A stretch of DNA of 41,752 bases from NCBI GenBank assembly GCA_009845835.1, contig VXYV01000005.1, positions 1-41,752 on the forward strand, written 5' to 3'. The first letter of the stretch is position 1. Each line of letters starts with the position of its first letter. Source of the stretch: Gammaproteobacteria bacterium. Lineage in GTDB: Bacteria; Pseudomonadota; Gammaproteobacteria; Pseudomonadales; Azotimanducaceae. A program made the translations under genes and the position numbers. The notes under the pieces were generated by a model. That model did not search any database and was not told where the DNA came from. It saw only the letters and a program-made list of their open reading frames with translations. Below are positions 35,112 to 41,752 of this stretch, in pieces.

Positions 35112-35624
35112 CTAGTTCACTAAACCTACCTTAGTTATTAGTCCTCTTTCAGTCTGAAATACTTTGTCTATTCTGCCATTTTCTAAAGCGACATCGCTCA
35201 ATTCCACGCTTGTTTGTAGAAAAACCGAGCCATCTTCGTGTAAATGACTTCGCGCAAGCAACCAAGCTTGGGTAGGCCGTGCGACACTCCTAATAGTTAT
35301 CGACTTAAATCGTGTTCCAGCCGGATTCGGTTCTCGAATGTCCTGTTCGACCACGATTACATTATGTAGTTTCAGGTGTGCCTTGACTTCACGCAAAAAT
35401 CGGCATTTATTACGACTACGATCATTTAAGACTATCTTTTGAAGAGGTCTGTAAATAGCTATGGGTATACCGGGAAAACCTCCACCGGAACCTATATCTA
35501 GGTGTGAGTTAACTTTCGGAAGATACGGTAATAACGAGAGGCTATCGGTGACATGATCGTGCAGTTTATGTAGTACATCGTTCAAGGAAACCAAGGAATA
35601 TGCGGTATTCCAATGGCGAATCAA
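35112..35624 (-). CDS. rsmG: 16S rRNA (guanine527-N7)-methyltransferase RsmG, N-terminus uncertain
   Basis: Coordinates give the longest frame from a canonical start (TTG 35624), 170 residues. RsmG proteins are usually about 205. SAM-binding HLDIGSGGGFPGIPIAI and DRSRNKCRFLREV are conserved; TIRSVARP matches the S-R-A block and LQT replaces the usual L-K-G. The family's N-terminal helix continues upstream in the same frame: NPEQQIALYLDL before IRHWNTAYSL, so translation almost certainly starts earlier. No ATG, GTG or TTG is available; ATT 35696 is a candidate, with GGGAAG about ten bases before it. The upstream frame overlaps the end of mnmG. Confidence 0.9.
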   Translation of the reverse strand: MIRHWNTAYSLVSLNDVLHKLHDHVTDSLSLLPYLPKVNSHLDIGSGGGFPGIPIAIYRPLQKIVLNDRSRNKCRFLREVKAHLKLHNVIVVEQDIREPNPAGTRFKSITIRSVARPTQAWLLARSHLHEDGSVFLQTSVELSDVALENGRIDKVFQTERGLITKVGLVN

Positions 35625-35713
35625 ATCTAGATACAGAGCAATTTGTTGTTCTGGGTTGTCAGCAGACCGCGTATCGCTGTCGGCGAGATCACCAATGTTG
35701 TTAACGCTTCCCG

Positions 35714-37618
35714 TTACGCTGATTTCCGTAATGATCTTTCTCTTTTGGCATGGACGGCGAGCAATGAAAGTGCTGCTGGGGTAATCCCCGGAATCCGTGC
35801 GGCAGCAGCGAGCGTGGTTGGTTGCGCTTCTCGTAGTTTTTGTTTCAACTCAGTCGATAACCCTTCCACGGTTTCGAACTGCATTTGGTCTGGAATAGTT
35901 ATTTTCGCCGCAGTTCGCGAACGTTCAATTTCTTTATCTTGACGCACCAAATAACCCTCATACTTAATATCCGTTGCTGCTTGTCGGAGGAGGTTCGGCG
36001 GTAAATCAGTTAGATAACCGCACTGCTGCAGTATGTCCGCCGAGAATTCTGGTCTTTTGAGGATTTCAAAAATCGTAACCGAATGTTGAATATCAGCATC
36101 AACTAGCTGAGCTAATTGTCGTGAACGAGAATCACTCGTTCGAATCGTTGTATGTTGTATTCGCTGGCGACACTCTTTGAGAACTTTCGTCTTGGCAACG
36201 AATTGTTGCCATCTTTCTGTAGGTACAACACCCAGTTCATACCCTTTCTCCGTCAGACGAAAGTCAGCATTGTCTTGTCGAAGGCGTAACCGATATTCAG
36301 CTCGACTAGTAAACATTCGATAGGGCTCGTTGGTGCCGGACGAGGTGAGATCATCGAGCAAAACTCCAAGATAAGCTTCGTGTCGTTGCGGAGACCATTG
36401 AGCCAGCTCTTGTACCTTACGCGCGGCATTCAGACCCGCGAGCAAACCCTGGGAGGCCGCTTCTTCGTAACCAGTGGTACCATTTATCTGTCCAGCAAAA
36501 AACAGACCTTCAATGACCTTCGTTTCAAGTGTCGGATAAAGATCTCGTGGATCAAAAAAGTCATACTCGATAGCGTAACCTGGACGGGTGAGATGCGCGT
36601 TTTCGAACCCAGTAATAGACTGCACCAACCGGATCTGAACATCGTACGGCAGACTCGTAGAAATCCCGTTAGGATACAGTTCAACCGTTCCTAAACCTTC
36701 TGGTTCAACAAAAATCTGGTGCTGACTTCGACTGGAAAATCTTACTACCTTATCTTCAATGGACGGACAATATCTCGGCCCCACGCTTTCAATAGCGCCC
36801 GAATACATGGGCGAATCATGCAGACTGGCTCGAATGATTTGATGAGTTTTTTCGTTGGTGTGTGCGATGTGACACGGTACCTGTTCGGGGTGCATTTCTG
36901 GGTTTCCCAGGAAAGACATCGTAAGCTGTTCACTGTCTCCGGGTTGTTTAATGAGCTGAGAAAAATCGACAGTAGTTCCATCAATTCGCGGGGGGGTACC
37001 AGTTTTTAAACGACTAACTCTAAGCGGAAAAGAGCGCAGTTGTTTTGCGAGCGGGTTTGATGGTGGATCGCCGGCTCGTCCACCTTCGTAACGTTGTCGA
37101 CCAATATGAATTTTACCACCTAGAAACGTCCCTGTTGCTAACACAACTGACTTGGCTTTAACCGTTATACCATTACCAGTCCGTACACCTGTAACCCTGT
37201 CGCTACTTATTTCAAGTTCAGTGACAGTATCTTGGAGGACTTTTAAGTTTTCTTGGTTTTCGATACAGCGACGGATCGCCAGCCGATACAGGTTTCGATC
37301 TACTTGTGCGCGTAATGCTTGCACTGCCGGACCTTTACTTGCATTCAAAGTGCGGAATTGAATACCCGATTGGTCGGTGGCCAATGCGATCGCACCGCCA
37401 AGGGCGTCGACTTCTCGTATGAGATGGCTCTTTCCAATACCTCCCATAGCAGGATTACAGGACAGCACCCCTATGGTTTCGATGGCTTGTGTGAGCAAAA
37501 GTGTATTCGCACCCACGCGCGCCGAGGCTAAACTAGCTTCAACTCCAGCATGCCCGCCGCCGATAACGACCACGTCGAATGAATCTGGGTGATGTATGTG
37601 AGCTTCAGTTTGCGACAT
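35714..37618 (-). CDS. mnmG: tRNA uridine-5-carboxymethylaminomethyl modification enzyme MnmG (GidA)
   Basis: A 634-residue FAD protein that, with MnmE, modifies wobble uridine 34. FAD motif VVIGGGHAGVEASLASAR at about 17-34, the conserved LSCNPAMGGIGKSHLIREVD and GPAVQALRAQVDR, VVLATGTFLGGKIHIG, GLFFAGQINGTTGYEEAA, and a C-terminal helical domain are present. A near-consensus sigma70 promoter is placed directly upstream, separating this transcript from mnmE. Confidence 0.99.
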   Translation of the reverse strand: MSQTEAHIHHPDSFDVVVIGGGHAGVEASLASARVGANTLLLTQAIETIGVLSCNPAMGGIGKSHLIREVDALGGAIALATDQSGIQFRTLNASKGPAVQALRAQVDRNLYRLAIRRCIENQENLKVLQDTVTELEISSDRVTGVRTGNGITVKAKSVVLATGTFLGGKIHIGRQRYEGGRAGDPPSNPLAKQLRSFPLRVSRLKTGTPPRIDGTTVDFSQLIKQPGDSEQLTMSFLGNPEMHPEQVPCHIAHTNEKTHQIIRASLHDSPMYSGAIESVGPRYCPSIEDKVVRFSSRSQHQIFVEPEGLGTVELYPNGISTSLPYDVQIRLVQSITGFENAHLTRPGYAIEYDFFDPRDLYPTLETKVIEGLFFAGQINGTTGYEEAASQGLLAGLNAARKVQELAQWSPQRHEAYLGVLLDDLTSSGTNEPYRMFTSRAEYRLRLRQDNADFRLTEKGYELGVVPTERWQQFVAKTKVLKECRQRIQHTTIRTSDSRSRQLAQLVDADIQHSVTIFEILKRPEFSADILQQCGYLTDLPPNLLRQAATDIKYEGYLVRQDKEIERSRTAAKITIPDQMQFETVEGLSTELKQKLREAQPTTLAAAARIPGITPAALSLLAVHAKRERSLRKSA

Positions 37619-37674
37619 TCTTTGAGGTTACCGAGGTTGGTATTTCAGTACGTGCGATAACGTATGCCCTATCG

Positions 37675-37703
37675 ATTATAGAAATGGTCCGTTTATTTTT
37701 CAA
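37675..37703 (-). promoter_or_regulatory. sigma70 promoter of the mnmG-rsmG-parAB operon
   Basis: On the minus strand TTGAAA (37703-37698), a 17-base spacer, and TATAAT (37680-37675). The -10 is perfect and the -35 has one mismatch. It lies 57 bases before the mnmG ATG in the gap after mnmE. Confidence 0.82.
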
Positions 37704-37715
37704 TGGTGGGAACGA

Positions 37716-39017
37716 TTACTTGCCGATACAAAATTCGGAAAATATGGAACTGAGTAAGTCTTCGGTGGTCGTTTCACCGACTATCTCTCCTAAACAGCGA
37801 TGAGTTTCGCGTAATTCCTCAGCTACTAGCTCACCGTGTTTTTGCTTGCATTCTTTAATCGCGCGCTCAAGACTTTTTTGCGCTTGTTGAAGTGACCGAA
37901 TATGTCGTGGTCTACCAGCAAATACTCCATCGGCCGCGCTAATCCCGGTTGAATCACGTATAACTTTCCGCAGCGCAACCAAGCCTTGTCGATTGATCGC
38001 GCTAATCCGTACTGTTCGTGCATCAATCTCCGCAGCCGCGCGATCGGTAAGGTCGCACTTGTTCAACACTACTATGGGACTAATTACTTCGTCAGGTGGT
38101 AGGTCTGGTGTTTCGTCTTCCGTTACCCAAAGTACAACGTCAGCTTTTGCTATCGCTTCCCGAGCCCTAGCGATTCCAGCCGATTCAACCAAATCATCAC
38201 TAGGGTGAAGCCCGGCTGTATCAGTTAAGTTAATCGGAACACCATCAATCTGAATTATTCCGCTCAAGGTGTCCCGAGTAGTACCGGCGAGTTCGGTTAC
38301 GATGGCACGATCTTCATTTAACAGAGCATTCAATAAACTCGATTTACCCACGTTCGGGGCTCCGGCAATCACGACCTCTAATCCTTGCCGCAACATCGCG
38401 CCTTGCCGTACTTGCGTTAACAAACGCGCTAACTGATGCTGAATGGTTTCCAACTGCGCCAATACAGAGTCATCAAACTCTCCATTGATGTCATCCGTAA
38501 AGTCAATTGCAGCTTCCATGAAAGTTCGCGCCCTCATGACTGCACTGTCAATGTCACTCACCGCTTGCGAAAATTCGCCCGTTAACGAGCGTGCAGACGC
38601 TTTAACGGCTGCGTGTGTGGTGGCATTAATTAAGTCTGCTACCGATTCAGCTTGCGCTAGATCGATTCGGTCATTCAGAAACGCTCGCAATGTAAACTCA
38701 CCCGGTTCGGCTGCGCGTGCTCCGAGCTTGGCCACGCGTTCACAAAGCAGTTCTTGTACGGCGATTCCACCGTGCCCCTGTAACTCTAGGACATGTTCAC
38801 CAGTAAATGACTTCGGAGCCTCAAAATAAAGCGCGACGCCTGAATCTATTACGGTATCGTCGGAATCGGAGAAATCACAGAACGTTGCGCGGCGGGGAGT
38901 AGGACAGCGACCGATTACTGCCATAGCTATAGACGGGACTTGTGGACCGGATACACGTACAATTCCAATTCCTCCGTAACCTTTCGGAGTCGCAACTGCA
39001 TAAATCGTATCTTCCAC
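37716..39017 (-). CDS. mnmE: tRNA modification GTPase MnmE (TrmE)
   Basis: 433 residues, slightly shorter than the usual 450. The N-terminal folate-binding domain opens IYAVATPKGYGGIGIVRVSG. The inserted G domain has GAPNVGKSSLLNALL (about 218), AGTTRDTLSG, LTDTAGLHPSDD and VLNKCDL. The C-terminus is CIGK, carrying the Cys needed for modification. It starts with GTG. It functions with MnmG, whose gene follows 97 bases downstream on its own promoter. Confidence 0.98.
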   Translation of the reverse strand: MEDTIYAVATPKGYGGIGIVRVSGPQVPSIAMAVIGRCPTPRRATFCDFSDSDDTVIDSGVALYFEAPKSFTGEHVLELQGHGGIAVQELLCERVAKLGARAAEPGEFTLRAFLNDRIDLAQAESVADLINATTHAAVKASARSLTGEFSQAVSDIDSAVMRARTFMEAAIDFTDDINGEFDDSVLAQLETIQHQLARLLTQVRQGAMLRQGLEVVIAGAPNVGKSSLLNALLNEDRAIVTELAGTTRDTLSGIIQIDGVPINLTDTAGLHPSDDLVESAGIARAREAIAKADVVLWVTEDETPDLPPDEVISPIVVLNKCDLTDRAAAEIDARTVRISAINRQGLVALRKVIRDSTGISAADGVFAGRPRHIRSLQQAQKSLERAIKECKQKHGELVAEELRETHRCLGEIVGETTTEDLLSSIFSEFCIGK

Positions 39018-39035
39018 AACCGTGTGTTAGATGAA

Positions 39036-40751
39036 TCAGGTGGCTCCGGCTTTCCTCAAGGCGTAGTAGTGGTGAGCCATCGAATAAAGATTATTGATGA
39101 ACCAGTATAGGACTAACCCAGCTGGCATGAACACGCAAATCAAACCAAACATGATGGGCATAAACATCATGACTTTCTGTTGCATGGGATCGGCCATAGG
39201 AGGATTCAGTCGTTGCATCAAAAACATCGACACACCATTCAAGATTGGAAGAATCAACCAAGGATCCATCGCACCCAAGTCTTGAATCCACAACATGAAG
39301 GGCGCTTGCCGTAGTTCGACGCTCTCGATTAATACCCAATACAGTGCAAAGAAAACTGGCATTTGCAATAGTAATGGCAAACAACCAGAAAACGGGTTCG
39401 CTTTTTCTTTACGATACATCGCCATCATTTCTTGCCCCATTTTCTGCCGGTCAGAACCGAAACGTTCTTGTAAACGTTTAATCTGTGGAGCAAGTTTCCG
39501 CATTTTCGCCATTGACCGATAACTCATCGCTGACAACGGAAACAGAACAGTTTTGATCAAAATGGTTAGCAAAATAATTGCTACGCCCCAATTTACGACA
39601 ATCGATTGAATCCACGCTAGCACCTTGAATATGGGGATGGACAACCACCACAAAAAGCCGTAATCGACTGTTAGATCTAAATGTGGAGCAAGGGCATTGA
39701 GCGCGCTCTGTCGTTTCGGTCCCATATAAAGGATTGCCGAAAAAGCCGCCTCGCCGTTGGGGGTAATTACCGTTGCTGGACCGGTGAAACCAAATCGGTA
39801 ATACCCGTTTTGATCTTGATTACCAAAATAACGATAGGTAGCCGCCGGATCACCTGGTATCCAAGCTGAGAGGAAGTAATGCTGCAAGATGGCCACCCAA
39901 CCACCGTTCACAATCTCCTGATATGGTCTCTTGGCTATTTCCTTGAACTTTAACTTTCGATAATTTTTCTCGTTGGTACTCACCGCCGCACCCAAATAAG
40001 CCCGGGGACGGAAAAAACCGGTGTGTTGATCTTCAGGAGGAAGTGCATCGCGTTTTAACTGGGCGAAAAAACTCATCGATAAATCGGCTGTCGTTTCATT
40101 TGCGACAACATACCGAACCTGTACATCGTGTTTGTCGGCAGTAAAAACGTAAGTTTTCGTCACAGTAATCCCGTCGCGGTCATACACAAGGGGGACTTCT
40201 AAGGTACCTTGCTGAAGCTCCCATTTGGTCTTCGCAACTCGGTAGATTGGACGAGAACTGCTTTGATCTAAGCCGTCTTGTCCGATTAATCCGCTTTGTG
40301 CAATATACACTCTTCCCACTTTTTTATCAAGTAGTTTTGTTGGTTGATCTGGTGCCGAAATGTCTACTGGATAAGTGGGTAATTTCGCACTAACTACATC
40401 CCCACCCACGGGGTCAATACTAACTAACAGAACCGGTGTTTCTACGGTTACCAACTGTTGGCTTTCAACTTGTTGTCCAATTCCGGTTTCCGTTGTCGGT
40501 GGAGGAATAAGCGAAGAATCTGGAACGTCGCTTGTTGTTACCTCGGGATCATTTGTAGTAGCAGTGGGAATGTCTGAATTACCCGCCATGTCATCTGGAA
40601 AAGTCTGGTCAGAAACGATGGGTGGTACCGGTGGTTCATTTAAGCTTATGTTGCGTTCCCTAGAGTCATCCACCCAAGCGCGCGCCATAAAGTAAACTGT
40701 TATTCCAATCGCAATCAGCAGAACGTAGCGGAAAATATCGTGCTGAGACAT
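39036..40751 (-). CDS. yidC: membrane-protein insertase YidC
   Basis: The start is ATG 40751, giving MSQHDIFRYVLLIAIGITVY, the usual first transmembrane segment; a longer in-frame start at 40802 would lie within yidD. 571 residues. A Pro/Thr-rich linker (about 35-110) is followed by the large periplasmic beta-sandwich and the five-helix insertase core: NWGVAIILLTILIKTVLFPL, SYRSMAKMRKLAPQ with the hydrophilic-groove Arg, NPFSGCLPLLLQMPVFFALY, and a basic tail. ATG follows the yidD stop by one base, so translation is probably coupled. Confidence 0.98.
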   Translation of the reverse strand: MSQHDIFRYVLLIAIGITVYFMARAWVDDSRERNISLNEPPVPPIVSDQTFPDDMAGNSDIPTATTNDPEVTTSDVPDSSLIPPPTTETGIGQQVESQQLVTVETPVLLVSIDPVGGDVVSAKLPTYPVDISAPDQPTKLLDKKVGRVYIAQSGLIGQDGLDQSSSRPIYRVAKTKWELQQGTLEVPLVYDRDGITVTKTYVFTADKHDVQVRYVVANETTADLSMSFFAQLKRDALPPEDQHTGFFRPRAYLGAAVSTNEKNYRKLKFKEIAKRPYQEIVNGGWVAILQHYFLSAWIPGDPAATYRYFGNQDQNGYYRFGFTGPATVITPNGEAAFSAILYMGPKRQSALNALAPHLDLTVDYGFLWWLSIPIFKVLAWIQSIVVNWGVAIILLTILIKTVLFPLSAMSYRSMAKMRKLAPQIKRLQERFGSDRQKMGQEMMAMYRKEKANPFSGCLPLLLQMPVFFALYWVLIESVELRQAPFMLWIQDLGAMDPWLILPILNGVSMFLMQRLNPPMADPMQQKVMMFMPIMFGLICVFMPAGLVLYWFINNLYSMAHHYYALRKAGAT

Positions 40752-40752
40752 G

Positions 40753-41043
40753 TCAGGAAGATTCTTCTTGTGGTTTGCAAGGGGGTACAAAATCGACACC
40801 ACCAGGATGCAACGGATGGCACTTACATATTCGCAAAAAGGTGTACCCGAATCCTTTTAAGACACCATGAGTAGTGAGAGCTTCAACGGCATACTGTGAG
40901 CAAGTTGGATAAAAACGACAGTGAGGTCCCAACATCGGTGAAATCAATTTCTGATACCACTTTATAACTCGAACAGTCAGCCGAAGCAGTATGCTTTTTT
41001 GTTGCTCCGTGTTCTCGACGATTTGTACCGATTGTTCACTCAT
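40753..41043 (-). CDS. yidD: membrane-protein insertion efficiency factor YidD
   Basis: About 96 residues. The family core is [19 protein letters not shown], then [13 protein letters not shown] and [13 protein letters not shown], with the conserved Cys residues. ATG 41043 overlaps the rnpA stop as ATGA; an ATG five codons upstream (41058) is also possible. It sits in the standard rnpA-yidD-yidC order. Confidence 0.96.
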   Translation of the reverse strand: MSEQSVQIVENTEQQKSILLRLTVRVIKWYQKLISPMLGPHCRFYPTCSQYAVEALTTHGVLKGFGYTFLRICKCHPLHPGGVDFVPPCKPQEESS

Positions 41044-41387
41044 AGAACTTGAGGCCATTGCTGACGTATTACTGCTAACGATTCAACCAAATTGTTACTA
41101 GATTTAGAGTAAGAGTGAACGAGTACCACGATATCATACGAGCCAAAAGACGAGTACCGAAACCATTCTCTAACAATCCGTTTAACTCCATTGCGGTGTA
41201 CTGCTAAACGAACCCGACGTTTCGGTACTTTGATACCTAACCTAGGATGCCCACGATTGTTCGGGACTGCTAAGACTCGAACCGGTTTCACAAATAGATT
41301 GATCACTGGCTTCTTGAAAACCAGGTTGTAATCCTCTGCCAGATTTAATCTTCTTTGAACCGGAAATCGTCTCGGATGAACTGACAC
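41040..41387 (-). CDS. rnpA: ribonuclease P protein component
   Basis: GTG 41387 is chosen: it begins 20 bases after the rpmH stop and gives 115 residues, close to the usual 119. A longer frame from GTG 41447 would overlap rpmH by 41 bases. The RNA-binding motif [14 protein letters not shown] is the family's RNR signature, preceded by [18 protein letters not shown]. The basic protein binds RNase P RNA for tRNA 5' processing. Confidence 0.95.
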   Translation of the reverse strand: MSVHPRRFPVQRRLNLAEDYNLVFKKPVINLFVKPVRVLAVPNNRGHPRLGIKVPKRRVRLAVHRNGVKRIVREWFRYSSFGSYDIVVLVHSYSKSSNNLVESLAVIRQQWPQVL

Positions 41388-41406
41388 CTGTCGAGTCGTA
41401 TGACGT

Positions 41407-41541
41407 CTAGACTGCGAGTCTTTTTCTACCCTTAGCGCGTCGAGCACTTAGTACTCGCCGGCCGTTTTTCGTAGACATTCGTTTACGAAAACCATGAGTG
41501 CGCTTACGGGAAACTACGCTAGGTTGAAAGGTACGTTTCAT
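41407..41541 (-). CDS. rpmH: 50S ribosomal protein L34
   Basis: 44 residues, starting [18 protein letters not shown] and ending [11 protein letters not shown], the standard L34. The open frame extends upstream, but ATG 41541 is the family start and a promoter lies within the extension. No strong Shine-Dalgarno is visible. Confidence 0.98.
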   Translation of the reverse strand: MKRTFQPSVVSRKRTHGFRKRMSTKNGRRVLSARRAKGRKRLAV

Positions 41542-41588
41542 GCAGAGCTGCTTTGAAAATGTAGTAGTCGATAGGAATGAAACATGAA

Positions 41589-41616
41589 ATTTTAATCCAG
41601 CTTGCACAAGTGTCAA
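41589..41616 (-). promoter_or_regulatory. sigma70 promoter of rpmH-rnpA-yidD-yidC
   Basis: Minus strand: perfect TTGACA (41616-41611), 16-base spacer, TAAAAT (41594-41589), about 48 bases before the rpmH start. Confidence 0.8.
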
Positions 41617-41752
41617 ATCACGGAAAGTTCGAGTCCGTTAAATACTCGAAAACCATTTGTGTAACATAATCAAAAGTGGCTACTAGATAGCTAGGATTCT
41701 CCATCGCAGAAAAACAAAGGAATCATCTTTTTTTAAAGTGGAAAAATTTGCA
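41617..41752. other. AT-rich origin-side intergenic sequence, incomplete
   Basis: Beyond the rpmH promoter the sequence is AT-rich, and by gene order dnaA and possibly the replication origin would follow. No perfect DnaA box (TTATCCACA) is present in what is visible, so no origin is called. Confidence 0.4.

Noticed and set aside
41542-41752. Replication origin with DnaA boxes
   Set aside because: Only poor matches to TTATCCACA are visible and dnaA is not in the window.

Overview
The window reads as chromosomal DNA of a Gammaproteobacterium with moderate to low GC content. The main evidence is gene order. Read on the minus strand from the right edge it is rpmH-rnpA-yidD-yidC-mnmE-mnmG-rsmG-parA-parB-atpIBEFHAGDC-glmU-glmS, the classic arrangement beside the chromosome origin. 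The plus-strand run rpoZ-spoT-ridA-recG, followed by a rubredoxin gene and ubiA, is also typical of this class. Signal peptides, an outer-membrane TolC, a TonB receptor and YidC indicate a diderm cell. Genus or species cannot be resolved from the sequence alone.

Layout. 1-3.2 kb: a small outer-membrane beta-barrel protein (+), an Hsp20 chaperone (-) with a sigma32-like promoter and a clear terminator, and a TolC-type efflux channel (-). 3.2-4.1 kb: a decayed HepT/MntA (HEPN/nucleotidyltransferase) toxin-antitoxin pair broken by frameshifts and a nonsense codon. 4.2-9.1 kb: rpoZ, spoT, ridA, recG (+). 9.15-10.25 kb: a 54-residue rubredoxin gene (-) divergent from ubiA (+). 10.26-13.2 kb: a TRAP transporter whose membrane subunits (+) converge on its binding-protein gene (-). 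13.3-15.5 kb: uvrD (-). 15.5-16.3 kb: no recognisable full gene. 16.3-18.4 kb: a TonB-dependent receptor with histidine-rich loops, probably for zinc.

18.2-23.3 kb is the most unusual part. A 1250-bp segment (3' end of the TonB receptor, two small membrane-protein genes, 3' end of glmS) is present once intact at 22086-23335 and once, internally deleted, at 18251-18866. The copies flank a unique 3.2-kb insert carrying a large TlpA-type thiol-disulfide protein and a truncated thioredoxin-ankyrin gene. Full genes lie at the outer ends and truncated copies at the inner ends, as expected after single-crossover (Campbell-type) integration of a circular molecule.

23.1-41.6 kb is the conserved minus-strand block: amino-sugar synthesis (glmS, glmU), the complete F0F1 ATP synthase operon, chromosome partitioning (parAB), tRNA and rRNA modification (mnmG, mnmE, rsmG), membrane-protein insertion (yidC, yidD), RNase P protein (rnpA) and ribosomal protein L34 (rpmH). 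Near-consensus sigma70 promoters precede rpmH and mnmG. dnaA would be expected just beyond the right edge.

The main functional surprise in a core gene is spoT. Its hydrolase motifs are intact, but several synthetase active-site residues are replaced, so it looks like a ppGpp hydrolase without synthetase activity.
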